From positions 372,001-436,000 of the forward strand of contig NZ_JAAOIV010000002.1 of assembly GCF_011440275.1 (NCBI RefSeq): a stretch of DNA of 64,000 bases, in the 5' to 3' direction. Position 1 is the first letter of the stretch. The number at the start of each line of letters is the position of its first letter. The stretch comes from Metallococcus carri. Lineage in GTDB: Bacteria; Actinomycetota; Actinomycetes; Actinomycetales; Dermatophilaceae. Positions 40,200 through 49,284 of this stretch are shown here, piece after piece. The position numbers and the translations under genes were made by a program. A model generated the notes under the pieces. That model saw only the letters and a list, made by a program, of their open reading frames with translations. It searched no databases and was not told where the DNA came from.

Positions 40200-40258
40200 G
40201 CGGGGCATCTTTCCATGTCGGGCCGGCGGTCAGCGCAGCCGTCCAGAGGGTGAGGGGC

Positions 40259-40357
40259 GGTCGCTATAGCCGCCGGATTCCTCTACTACGGGTGTCGTGG
40301 GGGCGGCCTCGGAGGCGCGATCGCTATAGCGACCGGATTCCTCTACTACGGGTGTAG
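40259..40357. repeat. TAGTAG palindromic repeat family, aroE locus
   Basis: Two copies (40260-40295 and 40320-40355) of GTCGCTATAGCCGCCGGATT followed by CCTCTACTACGGGTGT are in the same orientation 60 bp apart; on the minus strand they read ACACCCGTAGTAGAGGAATCC. The copy next to aroE supplies its stop codon: aroE ends CTA CAC CCG TAG TAG. Each unit has a small TCGCTATAGCGA palindrome at its end. Confidence 0.85.
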
Positions 40358-41182
40358 GGAGGTCGCGCCCAAGGCCGCACGCCCGGCCTGCTGCATCGCC
40401 TCGACCGGCGGCTCCAGCCCGGTCATCAGCCGCACCTGTTCCGCCCCCTGGTGCACCAGCATCTCCAGCCCGGAGACCACCCGAGCACCGAGTTCCTCGC
40501 CCGCGGAGGCGAGCGGGGTCGGCCACCCGGCATACACCGCGTCCATCCAGACCGCACCGTCAGGGACCGAGCCCGCCGCCGCGGCGAAACCGTCGGCCGC
40601 ACCCGCGGGCAGGGTGCTCAGCACCAGCGGGATCTGCGCCGCGAGACCGGCGGCCTCTTCGAAGGATGCTTCGGCCACCGTCATCCCGTGATCCCGGGCC
40701 TGGGCCAGCGTCGATTCGCGCGCCGCGTTGCGCACCCCGAGCACCACGGTGCTCACCCCCAGGTCGGCGAGCGCCGCCAGCGCCGATCGGGCCGTCGCGC
40801 CCGAGCCGAGCACGATAGCCCGCTCGGTGCCGGCCACACCCGCCTCGGCGAGCGCGGTGCGGATGCCGTGCACGTCGGTGTTCTCACCACGCCAGCCCTC
40901 CGGGGTCCGCAGCAGGGTGTTGACCGCGCCGGTGCGCAGCGCCACCGCACTCGAGCCGGAGGCAACGAGCAGCGCCTCTTCCTTGAGCGGCATGGTCAGG
41001 GACAGTCCGCGCCACGACGGCCCCAGCCCGCCGATGAAGTCCGCCAGCCCGGGAGCGTCGACCTCGTAGGCGTCATACCGCCAGTCGGTGAGCCCGAGCG
41101 CGGCATACGCGGCCCGGTGCAACACCGGCGAGAGCGAGTGCGCGACCGGCTTGCCGAGCACCGCGGCCCGGTGGATCAGCAC
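40346..41182 (-). CDS. aroE: Shikimate dehydrogenase
   Basis: AroE reduces 3-dehydroshikimate with NADPH. The 278-residue protein has VLGKPVAHSLSPVLHRAAY (shikimate site), TMPLKEEAL (catalytic Lys), NTDVHGIRTAL and the nucleotide motif VLGSGATARSALAAL. GTG 41182 (reading VLIHRAAVLG) was chosen because family members start near there; the frame opens 24 bp earlier inside mltG. The tandem TAGTAG stop belongs to a repeat, so the C-terminus has been redefined by it. Confidence 0.93.
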   Translation of the reverse strand: MLIHRAAVLGKPVAHSLSPVLHRAAYAALGLTDWRYDAYEVDAPGLADFIGGLGPSWRGLSLTMPLKEEALLVASGSSAVALRTGAVNTLLRTPEGWRGENTDVHGIRTALAEAGVAGTERAIVLGSGATARSALAALADLGVSTVVLGVRNAARESTLAQARDHGMTVAEASFEEAAGLAAQIPLVLSTLPAGAADGFAAAAGSVPDGAVWMDAVYAGWPTPLASAGEELGARVVSGLEMLVHQGAEQVRLMTGLEPPVEAMQQAGRAALGATSLHP

Positions 41183-42417
41183 TTGCCCGGGTGCGACTGA
41201 CACCACGCGGTGTACTTCGCGGTGTTCTTCTGCTGGTCGGCGAGGTTGGTCGCAAACAAGGTCTCACCGGTCTGCGGGTTGACCGTGACGAAGTACAGCC
41301 AGGGCCCCGGCGTCGGCTTGAGCGCGGCCTTCATCGCCGACACGCCCGGGTTGTTGATCGGCCCCGGCGGCAGCCCCGGGTGCAGATAGGTGTTGTAGAT
41401 GCTGGGGAACTTCGTCTCCTGCGTGGTGACCTGCAGCGTGCCGCGCTTCTGCTCGGCGTAGTGGATGGTCGAGTCCATCTGCAGGAAGCCGTTGGTCTCC
41501 GGGTTCGGCTTCATCCGGTTGACGACCACTTGGGCGATTCGCGGCTCGTCGGTGCTCGCACCGGACTCGGCCTGCACGATCGAGGCGATCGTCAGCACCT
41601 TCTTGACGTCCCCATCCGGTATGCCGAGCGCCTTCCGCTGCTTGGCGCCCTCGGCGACCATGGTCTTCAGCTGGTTCTGCGCCGACATGCCCTTGGGGAA
41701 GTCGTAGGTGGAGGGGAACAGATAGCCCTCCATATTGCCGCCGGCCGCGGACGGCAGGCCGAGGGTGGCGGGCTGCACCTTCTTGTAGTCGGCCAGCGGG
41801 GTGCCGGTCTTCTTGGCGAGGATCGCGAAGATCTCGTTCTTCCACAGACCCTCGGGGATCGTGACGCCGCCGGCGAGCTTGGTGCCCGGCTCGAGCATGA
41901 GCGACAACGCCGAGGAGGCGCTCATCTGCTGCCGCATCTTGTAGGTGCCGGGCTGGATCTTGGCGAAATCGGGGTTGCTCGCCGCGACCGCCGCGAAGGT
42001 GTCGGCGGACTTGATGACCCCGGCCTTCTCCAGCGTTCGGCCGATGGCATAGCCGCTGTCACCGCTGTTGACGATGACCTCGATCGACCCGCTGCCGCTG
42101 CCGCTGTAGTCGCCGCCGGCGGCCTTCTGGGTGCCGAACGACGGCAGCAGCCCGTCACCCAGATGCCGCAGCGCCAGGCCGATGCCGGCGAGCACCACCA
42201 CGAGAGCGACGAGCATCACCGCACACCCACGGCGCCGCTTGACCGCCTCGGAGGTGGGTGGCCGGGAGGGCTCGGTGCGGCGACGGGAGGAGCGGGTGGG
42301 CCGTGGGCCGCCGCCGGGCAGGGCCACCCGCTCCGGCGGGGAACCTTCCGGGCGCGCCTGGGGGGACCGCCCGTCGCCGTCTCCAAAGATGGAGTCGGTC
42401 AGACCGGAGTCGTTCAT
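41176..42417 (-). CDS. mltG: Endolytic peptidoglycan transglycosylase MltG
   Basis: MltG cuts nascent peptidoglycan strands at the membrane. The 413-residue protein has a cytoplasmic Pro/Arg-rich head, one membrane helix (about residues 64-82), a LysM-like domain and the YceG domain with the catalytic Glu (E284) in LTIASIVQAESG and VVVNRM. The ATG overlaps the ruvX stop as ATGA, in standard actinobacterial order alaS-ruvX-mltG-aroE. Confidence 0.95.
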   Translation of the reverse strand: MNDSGLTDSIFGDGDGRSPQARPEGSPPERVALPGGGPRPTRSSRRRTEPSRPPTSEAVKRRRGCAVMLVALVVVLAGIGLALRHLGDGLLPSFGTQKAAGGDYSGSGSGSIEVIVNSGDSGYAIGRTLEKAGVIKSADTFAAVAASNPDFAKIQPGTYKMRQQMSASSALSLMLEPGTKLAGGVTIPEGLWKNEIFAILAKKTGTPLADYKKVQPATLGLPSAAGGNMEGYLFPSTYDFPKGMSAQNQLKTMVAEGAKQRKALGIPDGDVKKVLTIASIVQAESGASTDEPRIAQVVVNRMKPNPETNGFLQMDSTIHYAEQKRGTLQVTTQETKFPSIYNTYLHPGLPPGPINNPGVSAMKAALKPTPGPWLYFVTVNPQTGETLFATNLADQQKNTAKYTAWCQSHPGKC

Positions 42418-42914
42418 GCACCTCGCCCTTCGCGTCGACGATGCCGCGGTTTGCGTCCCCCCACCACGAGCCCGGCTGGCCGTCCTGTCGACCGCTCCTG
42501 GTCCAGAGCAGCCTGCAAGATCATGACAGCAGACTGTTGATCGATCACGGACCGCGTCTGCCGTGTCGTGCGACCCGCCTCTCGCATCGCCCGGTGGGCG
42601 TCCACGGTGGTGAGCCGTTCATCCACCAACCGTATGCCGAGTGCGGGCGCCTGCCGCTGCAATCGTGCCGCCCAGTCGCGGGCGGCAGCGGCCGCGGCTC
42701 CTTCGCTGCCGTCGAGCGAGCGCGGCAGGCCCACGACCACCTCGACGGCTGCGATTTCTGCGGCGAGCGCCGCCACGGCACGCACATCGGCGTCCCCACT
42801 CGCGTCGCGGGTGAAGGTGTCGTGCGGCGTGGCGATCAGGCCGTCCGGGTCGGACCGGGCGACGCCGACTCGCACCGAGCCCACGTCGATCCCGATCCGC
42901 ACCCCAGGCCTCAT
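42414..42914 (-). CDS. ruvX: RuvX/YqgF Holliday junction resolvase-like nuclease
   Basis: This 166-residue RNase H-fold protein has the acidic triad in RIGIDVGSVRVGVA, VDERLTTVDA and VIDQQSAVMILQ. YqgF proteins act in 16S rRNA 5' processing and perhaps in junction resolution. It overlaps both alaS and mltG by ATGA. The C-terminal tail (GGRKPRHRRREGRGA) is unusually basic. Confidence 0.93.
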   Translation of the reverse strand: MRPGVRIGIDVGSVRVGVARSDPDGLIATPHDTFTRDASGDADVRAVAALAAEIAAVEVVVGLPRSLDGSEGAAAAAARDWAARLQRQAPALGIRLVDERLTTVDAHRAMREAGRTTRQTRSVIDQQSAVMILQAALDQERSTGRPAGLVVGGRKPRHRRREGRGA

Positions 42915-45613
42915 CGGGCCGCCAGCGCCTGTTCGATCTCGCGCAGCGCCGCGCCGACCTTGGTCGGGTCCTGGCCGCCGCCCTGAGCGAGGTCGGGCTT
43001 GCCGCCGCCACCGCCGCCGAGAGCCGAGGCCGCCACCTTGACCAGGTCGCCGGCCCGCACGCCCTGGTCGCGAGCACCGCTGTTGGTGGCCACGACCACG
43101 ACCGGCCGGCCACCACCGGTGCCGGTCACCGCCACGACCGCGGGTGCGCCGTCGCCGAGGTCTTCGCGCAGCTTGAGCACCAGCGAGCGCACGTCGTCGC
43201 CGCCGATCTCACCCGCGTCATGCGCGACGAGGCGCACACCATGCACGTCCTTGGCGTTCTGCGCGAGGTCGGCGGTCTGAGCGAGCACCTGCTGCTGGCG
43301 CAGCTTGGTGATCTCCCGCTCGGCGTCCTTGACCCGCTGCAGCAGGTCGCTGACCCGCTCGGGCAACTCGCCGGGAGCGACCTTGACCATCGAGGACAGT
43401 TCGGCGACGAGCGCGCGCTCCTTGGCCAGATAGCGCAGGGCGTCCATGCCGACGAAGGCCTCGACCCGGCGCACGCCGGAGCCGACCGACGACTCGCCCG
43501 TGAGAGTGAGCGCGCCGATCTGGGAGGAATGTTGCACGTGGGTGCCACCGCACAGCTCACGCGACCACGGGCCACCGATCTCGACGACGCGGACCTGCTC
43601 GTCGTAGGTCTCGCCGAACAGCGCGAGGGCTCCCCACTCGCGCGCCTCGGGCAGTGTCATGAACTGCGCAGACACCGGAAGGTCTTGTCGCACAGCGAGA
43701 TTCGCGACTTCCTCGATCTCCGAGCGGGTCGCCGCGGACAGCGCGGAGTTCCACGCGAAGTCCAGGCGCAGATAGCCAGGCTTGTTGTAGGAGCCGGACT
43801 GCAGCGCCGAGGGGCCGAGCACCTGGCGCAGCGCCGCGTGCACGACGTGCGTGCCGGAGTGCGCCTGGCAGGCCGACACCCGCCATTCGGGATCGACCTT
43901 GGCCTCGACCGCGTCGCCGACCTGGACGCCCTGCTCGCCGGCGATAACGGTGTGCACGACCAGGCCCTTCACCGGGCGCTGGACGTCCTGCACCGTGAGG
44001 TCGCCCCGCGGTCCGGTGATGACGCCGGAGTCGGCGATCTGGCCGCCGGACTCGGCATAGAAGGTCGTGCGGTCCAGCACCAGCTGGCCGGTCTGGCCGG
44101 GCGCTAACTCCTCGACCCGCTGGCCGTCGACGACCAGGCCTCGCACCGTGGCTTCGGTCGAAAGCCCTTGGTAGGCAAGCCAATCGGTCGCACCGAGCTC
44201 GCGCAGTTCGCGCCAGACCTCGGTGCCCGCGTGGCCGCTCTTCTTCGCCTTCGCGTCGGCCTTGGCGCGCTCCCGCTGCTCGGTCATCAACCGGCGGAAG
44301 CCCTGCTCGTCGACCTCGACGCCCTGCTCGGCCGCCATCTCCAGGGTCAGGTCGATCGGGAAGCCGTAGGTGTCGTGCAGCGCGAAGGCCCGCTCCCCCG
44401 GCAGCCGCGCCGTGGTTGAGCCGGTGGACGCGGCGGTCTGCTTGGCCTTGGTCACCGCGGTGTCGAGGATCTGGGTGCCCTGCACCAGGGTGCGCCGGAA
44501 GGCCTCCTCCTCGCCATACGCGATCTGGCTGATCCGCGCGAAGTCGGTCTCCAGCTCGGGGTAGGACGCCTTCATCCGCTCCATACTCACCGGCAGCAGT
44601 TGCGGCAGCGCCGGCTCGGTGTAGCCGAGCAGCCGCATCGCCCGCACCGCGCGGCGCAGCATCCGGCGCAGCACGTAACCGCGGCCCTCGTTGCCCGGGG
44701 TGACCCCGTCGCCGATGAGCATCAGCGAGGAGCGCACGTGGTCGGCGACGACCCGCAGGTGCACGTCGTCGGGGTGGCTGTGCGCGGCGTCGTGCTGGGA
44801 GTGCGCGCCATACTGCTTGCCGGTGAGTTCGGCCGCCCGATCGAGCACCGGGAAGACCTCGTCGATCTCGTAGAGGTTGTCGACGCCCTGCAGCAGGGTC
44901 GCCATCCGCTCCAGGCCCATGCCAGTGTCGATATTGCGGGTCGGCAGCGGGCCGGCGATGTCGAAATCAGCCTTGCTGCGCACCGCGGACAGGTCGTCCT
45001 GCATGAACACGAGGTTCCAGAACTCCATGTAGCGGTCCTCGTCGACCGCGGGGCCGCCCTCGGCGCCATACTCCGGGCCGCGGTCGTAGAACAACTCCGA
45101 GCACGGGCCGCCGGGGCCGGGCACGCCCATGTGCCAGTAGTTGTCGTTGCGGTCGCGTCGGGTGATCCGCTGCTCCGGTATGCCGATCTGGTCGCGCCAG
45201 ATCGCGAACGCCTCGTCGTCGTCCTGGAAGACCGTTGGCCAGATCCGTTCGGGGTCGAGGCCGTAGCCGCCCTCGGACTGCGGCGTGGTGACCAGGCCCC
45301 AGGCGAGTTCGATAGCGCGCTGCTTGAAGTAGTCGCCGAAGCTGAAGTTGCCGTTCATCTGGAAGAACGTGCCGTGCCGGGAGGTCTTGCCGACCTCCTC
45401 GATGTCGCCGGTGCGCACGCACTTCTGCACGCTGGTGGCGCGCGGCCACGGCGGGGTCTGCTGGCCCAGCATGTAGGGCTTCATCGGCACCATGCCGGCG
45501 TTGACGAACAGCAGGTTGGGGTCGTCGTAGATCAGGGGTGCACTCGGGACGACGTGATGGTCGCGGGACTCGAAGTACGCAAGCCAACGGCGCCGGATCT
45601 CGGCGGTTTCCAT
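42911..45613 (-). CDS. alaS: Alanyl-tRNA synthetase
   Basis: AlaS charges tRNA-Ala and edits mischarged Ser/Gly. The 900-residue class II enzyme has the aminoacylation core (MKPYMLGQQTPPWPRATSVQ, GIEEVGKTSRHGTFF-like DIEEVGKTSRHGTFFQM), the editing domain with HSGTHVVHAAL and ELCGGTHVQHSSQIG, and the C-terminal DHHA1/oligomerisation domain ending GGGGGGKPDLAQGGGQD. ATG 45613 has GAGGAAT upstream. It is the first gene of the core block. Confidence 0.97.
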   Translation of the reverse strand: METAEIRRRWLAYFESRDHHVVPSAPLIYDDPNLLFVNAGMVPMKPYMLGQQTPPWPRATSVQKCVRTGDIEEVGKTSRHGTFFQMNGNFSFGDYFKQRAIELAWGLVTTPQSEGGYGLDPERIWPTVFQDDDEAFAIWRDQIGIPEQRITRRDRNDNYWHMGVPGPGGPCSELFYDRGPEYGAEGGPAVDEDRYMEFWNLVFMQDDLSAVRSKADFDIAGPLPTRNIDTGMGLERMATLLQGVDNLYEIDEVFPVLDRAAELTGKQYGAHSQHDAAHSHPDDVHLRVVADHVRSSLMLIGDGVTPGNEGRGYVLRRMLRRAVRAMRLLGYTEPALPQLLPVSMERMKASYPELETDFARISQIAYGEEEAFRRTLVQGTQILDTAVTKAKQTAASTGSTTARLPGERAFALHDTYGFPIDLTLEMAAEQGVEVDEQGFRRLMTEQRERAKADAKAKKSGHAGTEVWRELRELGATDWLAYQGLSTEATVRGLVVDGQRVEELAPGQTGQLVLDRTTFYAESGGQIADSGVITGPRGDLTVQDVQRPVKGLVVHTVIAGEQGVQVGDAVEAKVDPEWRVSACQAHSGTHVVHAALRQVLGPSALQSGSYNKPGYLRLDFAWNSALSAATRSEIEEVANLAVRQDLPVSAQFMTLPEAREWGALALFGETYDEQVRVVEIGGPWSRELCGGTHVQHSSQIGALTLTGESSVGSGVRRVEAFVGMDALRYLAKERALVAELSSMVKVAPGELPERVSDLLQRVKDAEREITKLRQQQVLAQTADLAQNAKDVHGVRLVAHDAGEIGGDDVRSLVLKLREDLGDGAPAVVAVTGTGGGRPVVVVATNSGARDQGVRAGDLVKVAASALGGGGGGKPDLAQGGGQDPTKVGAALREIEQALAAR

Positions 45614-45929
45614 GGGATTCCTCTATCGGATGCTGAAGGGGCGGAGCAGGACGGCGCGCGGCACACGGGCGGCATACGACGGCGTGAGCGCGCGGGAACG
45701 GGGCCGGTGCGGCCCTAGGTAGCTCGCGCTCCGTGGACCGGCGCCGACCCCGCTCGGGTCACGCTCGTGGGCGTCCGACTGGTCTTCACCCGTCGAACTT
45801 TACCGGGCTGGCGACCCGGTCACTCACCGCACCGAGAATCGCCGGTTGAGCGCAGGCGAGCTCGCGAGCCAACCACCGCCCGTCGCCGGTTGAGCGCAGG
45901 CGAGCTTGCGAGCCGGAGTCGAAACCCGG
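45614..45929. other. 316-bp gap upstream of alaS
   Basis: Apart from the alaS ribosome site (GAGGAATCC at 45616-45624) and an octamer CGGCATAC at 45670, the middle (45700-45830) is GC-rich with several short inverted repeats that might be part of an alaS leader. No T-box signature was recognised. The left end holds a GGTTGAG repeat pair. Confidence 0.5.
45844..45928. repeat. GGTTGAG/CGAAACC repeat, oppF 3' locus
   Basis: Two tandem modules GGTTGAGCGCAGGCGAGC (about 45844 and 45886), the second closing GAGTCGAAACCCGG. The array ends 1-2 bp from the oppF stop at 45930, another repeat placed flush with a gene end. Confidence 0.85.
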
Positions 45930-47108
45930 TTAGGCCGAGGTCTCCTCGACTTCCGCGGTGAGGTTGGTCTTCACCTCGGGGAAGTGACACGCGATGGTGT
46001 GCTCGGGCTTGCCCTTCGCCGGCTCCAGCGGCGGCTCCTCCACCGCACAGATCTCCTGCGCCTTCCAGCACCGGGTGCGGAAGCGGCAACCGCTCGGCGG
46101 GTCGATCGGGCTCGGCACATCGCCGACCAGCCGGATCCGCTCGTCCGGCACGTGACCACGCACGACATTGATGTCCGGCGCAGCCGACAGCAGCGCCTGG
46201 GTGTAGGGATGCTGCGGGGCGCCGTAGATGTCCTCGCGGTCGCCGAGCTCCATCACCTTGCCGAGGTACATCACCGCGACCCGGTCACAGAAGTGCCGGA
46301 CCACGCCGAGGTCGTGGGCGATGAAGACGAACGCGATGCCGAGCTCACGGCGCAGGTTGGACATCAGGTTCATCACCTGCGCCTGGATCGACACATCCAG
46401 CGCGGAGACCGGCTCGTCCGCCACGATCACCTTCGGCTCCACGGCCAGCGCGCGGGCGATGCCGATGCGCTGGCGCTGACCGCCGGAGAACTCGTTCGGG
46501 TAGCGGTTGACGTGCTCAGGGTTGAGGCCCACGAGCTCAAGCAGCTCCTGCACCCGCTCCTTGACCTTGTTCTTCGGCACCAGGCCGTGGATCTCCAGCG
46601 GCGTGCCGATGATGGTCTGCACGGTGAACCGGGGGTTCAGCGAACCGTAGGGATCCTGGAAGATCAGCTGCAGGTCGCGTCGCAGCGGCCGCAGGTCCTT
46701 CTCCTTCATGTGGCTGATGTCTTTGCCCTGGAACTCGATGGTCCCGCTGGTGGGCTCGATCAGCCGGGTGATGAGGCGGCCGGTGGTGGTCTTGCCACAC
46801 CCCGACTCGCCGACCAGCCCGAGCGTCTCACCCGCCGCGAGGTCGAAGCTCACGCCGTCGACCGCGCGGGTCTGCAAGGTGGTCGGGAACAGCCCGGAGT
46901 ATTCGCGCACCGGGAAGTGCTTGACCAGGTCCTTGACGATCAGCAGCGGCTCGCGCGAGTTATCCCGGCGCGGGTGCACGACCGGGTCGGTCTGCTTCAT
47001 CAGGTCGACGGCTTCGCCGTCCGTGGTGCGAATCGGCCCCTTGCCGCCGACGGTGGCCGGGTCGATCGCCGTGCTGCCACCGGCAGCGGTGGTGGTCTCG
47101 TCGGTCAA
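45930..47108 (-). CDS. Oligopeptide ABC transporter ATP-binding protein (OppF/DppF type)
   Basis: This 392-residue ATPase energises a peptide importer. It has Walker [10 protein letters not shown], signature LSGG-type [16 protein letters not shown], Walker [13 protein letters not shown] and the C-terminal oligopeptide-transporter domain with cysteines ([14 protein letters not shown]). A 45-residue polar N-terminal extension precedes the domain. It is the last of five same-strand genes, 4 bp after oppD. Confidence 0.92.
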   Translation of the reverse strand: MTDETTTAAGGSTAIDPATVGGKGPIRTTDGEAVDLMKQTDPVVHPRRDNSREPLLIVKDLVKHFPVREYSGLFPTTLQTRAVDGVSFDLAAGETLGLVGESGCGKTTTGRLITRLIEPTSGTIEFQGKDISHMKEKDLRPLRRDLQLIFQDPYGSLNPRFTVQTIIGTPLEIHGLVPKNKVKERVQELLELVGLNPEHVNRYPNEFSGGQRQRIGIARALAVEPKVIVADEPVSALDVSIQAQVMNLMSNLRRELGIAFVFIAHDLGVVRHFCDRVAVMYLGKVMELGDREDIYGAPQHPYTQALLSAAPDINVVRGHVPDERIRLVGDVPSPIDPPSGCRFRTRCWKAQEICAVEEPPLEPAKGKPEHTIACHFPEVKTNLTAEVEETSA

Positions 47109-47112
47109 GGCA

Positions 47113-48192
47113 TCACTCCAGGTTCGGCGCGATCTCGGTCGCGAAGATCTCGGCGGGTTCGGCGAGGAAGCACCGCGACAGGCGGCCCTTCTCCCCCGGC
47201 ACCGGCATGAAGTCGGGCAGCTCGGTCTCGCACTTGTTGCCCGGCACCCGCGACTTGAAGTCGCAGCGCGGGTTGAACGAGCACCCCGAAGGCAGGTTGA
47301 GCAGGCTCGGCGGGTTGCCGCGCACCGGGTTCAGCGGTTGCGCCGGGTCGGAGGTGAGCGAGGGCACCGAGCTGAGCAGACCCCAGGAGTAGGGATGCCG
47401 CGGGCTGGCCAGCACCTCCTTGGTGGTGCCGTATTCGACGCCGCGGCCGGCATACATCACCAGCACGTGGTCCGAGACCTCCGCGACGACCGCCAGGTCG
47501 TGGGTGATCATGATGATCGCCGAACCGAACTCGCGCTGCAGGTCGTTCAGCAGGTCCAGGATCTGAGCCTGCACGGTCACGTCGAGCGCCGTGGTCGGCT
47601 CGTCCGCGATCAGCAGCTTCGGGTCGTTCACCAGCCCGAGCGCGATCATCGCGCGCTGGCGCATACCGCCGGAGAATTCGTGCGGGTACTGCTTGGCCCG
47701 CCGCTGCGGATTCGGTATGCCGACCCGGTCCAGCATCTCGACCGATCGCTTCATCGCAACGGCTTTGGACACCTTGTGATGGGTGCGGTAGGCCTCGGCG
47801 ATCTGGGCGCCGATGCGCTTGAAGGGGTGCAGCGAGGACTGCGGATCCTGGAAGATCATCGCCACGGTCTCGCTGCGCAGCTTGCGGAAGGTCTCGTTCG
47901 ATGCGCCGACCAGCTCCTGGCCGTCGAGCATGATCGAGCCGCTCATCCGCGTGCGCTTCATGTCGTGCAGGCCCATGACGGCCATGCTGGACACGGACTT
48001 GCCGGAGCCGGACTCGCCCACGATGGCGAGCGTCTGGCCGAGCTTCACGTCGTAGGTCACGCCGTTGACGGCATTGACCAGGCCGTCCTCAGTCGGGAAC
48101 TGCACCTGCAGGTCCTTGACCGACAGGACGACGGGGGCGTCGGGATCGAGCGCGGGGCGGCGCGATTGCGCCGCATCGTCGATAACAGACAT
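47113..48192 (-). CDS. Oligopeptide ABC transporter ATP-binding protein (OppD/DppD type)
   Basis: This 359-residue ATPase pairs with the OppF-type protein. It has Walker [12 protein letters not shown], signature [16 protein letters not shown], Walker [13 protein letters not shown] and a C-terminal Cys cluster segment ([14 protein letters not shown]). It lies 11 bp downstream of the OppB-type permease gene. Confidence 0.92.
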   Translation of the reverse strand: MSVIDDAAQSRRPALDPDAPVVLSVKDLQVQFPTEDGLVNAVNGVTYDVKLGQTLAIVGESGSGKSVSSMAVMGLHDMKRTRMSGSIMLDGQELVGASNETFRKLRSETVAMIFQDPQSSLHPFKRIGAQIAEAYRTHHKVSKAVAMKRSVEMLDRVGIPNPQRRAKQYPHEFSGGMRQRAMIALGLVNDPKLLIADEPTTALDVTVQAQILDLLNDLQREFGSAIIMITHDLAVVAEVSDHVLVMYAGRGVEYGTTKEVLASPRHPYSWGLLSSVPSLTSDPAQPLNPVRGNPPSLLNLPSGCSFNPRCDFKSRVPGNKCETELPDFMPVPGEKGRLSRCFLAEPAEIFATEIAPNLE

Positions 48193-48203
48193 GCGTTCCT
48201 CCC

Positions 48204-49196
48204 TCAGTTCAGCTTCACGCGCGGGTCGACCAGGCCGTAGAGCAGGTCGACGATCAGGTTGCCCAAGGACACCACAACCGCACCGACCACCACGACCGCG
48301 GAGATGACCTGCAGGTCGGACTGGTTGAACGACTGGATGGCCAGCCGGCCCATTCCGTTCAGACCGAAGATCGACTCGGTGAAGACCGCCCCGCTGAGGT
48401 CGGCGGCAATGTTGAGGCCCACCAGAGTCAAGAAGGGCGCCATGGTTGCGCGTAACGCGTGATTGATGACCACTTTCCGCTCCGACAGACCCTTGGAGCG
48501 TGCGGTGCGCACAAAGTCACCCGACAGTGAGTCGATCATTAGCGCGCGAACATACCGGACGTAAGCGGTGGACTGAATCACGCCGTAGATGAACCACACC
48601 CCCAGCAGCCCGGTGGCCCAGGCGACCGGATTGTCGAACGGTGAGGTGTAGTCGGACTGCGGCAGGATCGGATGCAACACCATCAGGTAGAGATAGAAGA
48701 GCAGCGCCAGGATGTAATACGGGATCGACGGCACGAACTGACTGATCGCGACGATCAGCCGATCCAGCCAATTGCCTCTGTTGCGCGCGGCGATCACCCC
48801 ACCCAGCAGGCCGAGAATGCTGTAGACGACCACACCACCGAGCATGATCGACACGGTGACCGGGAAGGCGAGTTTGACCATGTCGGTCGCGGACTGATTC
48901 TGGATCCAGGACCAGCCGAGACAGGGCGCGTCGCAGCGATATTTGAAACCGCCGCTGGTGATATCGCGACCGGCAACGATGCCCTTCATGTATTCGCCGT
49001 ACTGCTGCACCTTCGGACGGTCCAGGCCCATGCTCTTCTCGATCTCGGCGATCCGAGCCGGGCTGCAGTTGGGGCTGGCGCAGATTGCTCCGGCCGGGTC
49101 GTTCGGGGCGAGGAAGAAGAGGACGAAGGTCAATGTGACCGCCGCGAAGACCACGCTGATCATCAGCAGGATCCGGCGGATAATGTAGACGAGCAC
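48204..49196 (-). CDS. Oligopeptide ABC transporter permease (OppB/DppB type)
   Basis: This 330-residue inner-membrane permease has about six helices. It starts LVYIIRRILLMISVVFAAVT with the usual N-terminal helix, contains a periplasmic loop with a Cys pair (CASPNCSP), and has the EAA loop RTARSKGLSERKVVINHALR. GTG 49196 has AGGAG 9 bp upstream. It forms the pore with the OppC-type protein encoded at the other end of the cluster. Confidence 0.9.
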   Translation of the reverse strand: MLVYIIRRILLMISVVFAAVTLTFVLFFLAPNDPAGAICASPNCSPARIAEIEKSMGLDRPKVQQYGEYMKGIVAGRDITSGGFKYRCDAPCLGWSWIQNQSATDMVKLAFPVTVSIMLGGVVVYSILGLLGGVIAARNRGNWLDRLIVAISQFVPSIPYYILALLFYLYLMVLHPILPQSDYTSPFDNPVAWATGLLGVWFIYGVIQSTAYVRYVRALMIDSLSGDFVRTARSKGLSERKVVINHALRATMAPFLTLVGLNIAADLSGAVFTESIFGLNGMGRLAIQSFNQSDLQVISAVVVVGAVVVSLGNLIVDLLYGLVDPRVKLN

Positions 49197-49284
49197 CTGG
49201 CTTACTCCTGGTCGGACGTGGGGACCGGCGGGCGCCGCTGGACGGCGCCCGCCGGTGTTGTGCGATGGACTAGCTGATGACTAC

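Noticed and set aside
45616-45624. GAGGAATCC before alaS as a copy of the TAGTAG repeat
   Set aside because: Only 11 bases match (TAGAGGAATCC), they include an ordinary ribosome site, and the palindrome partner is missing.
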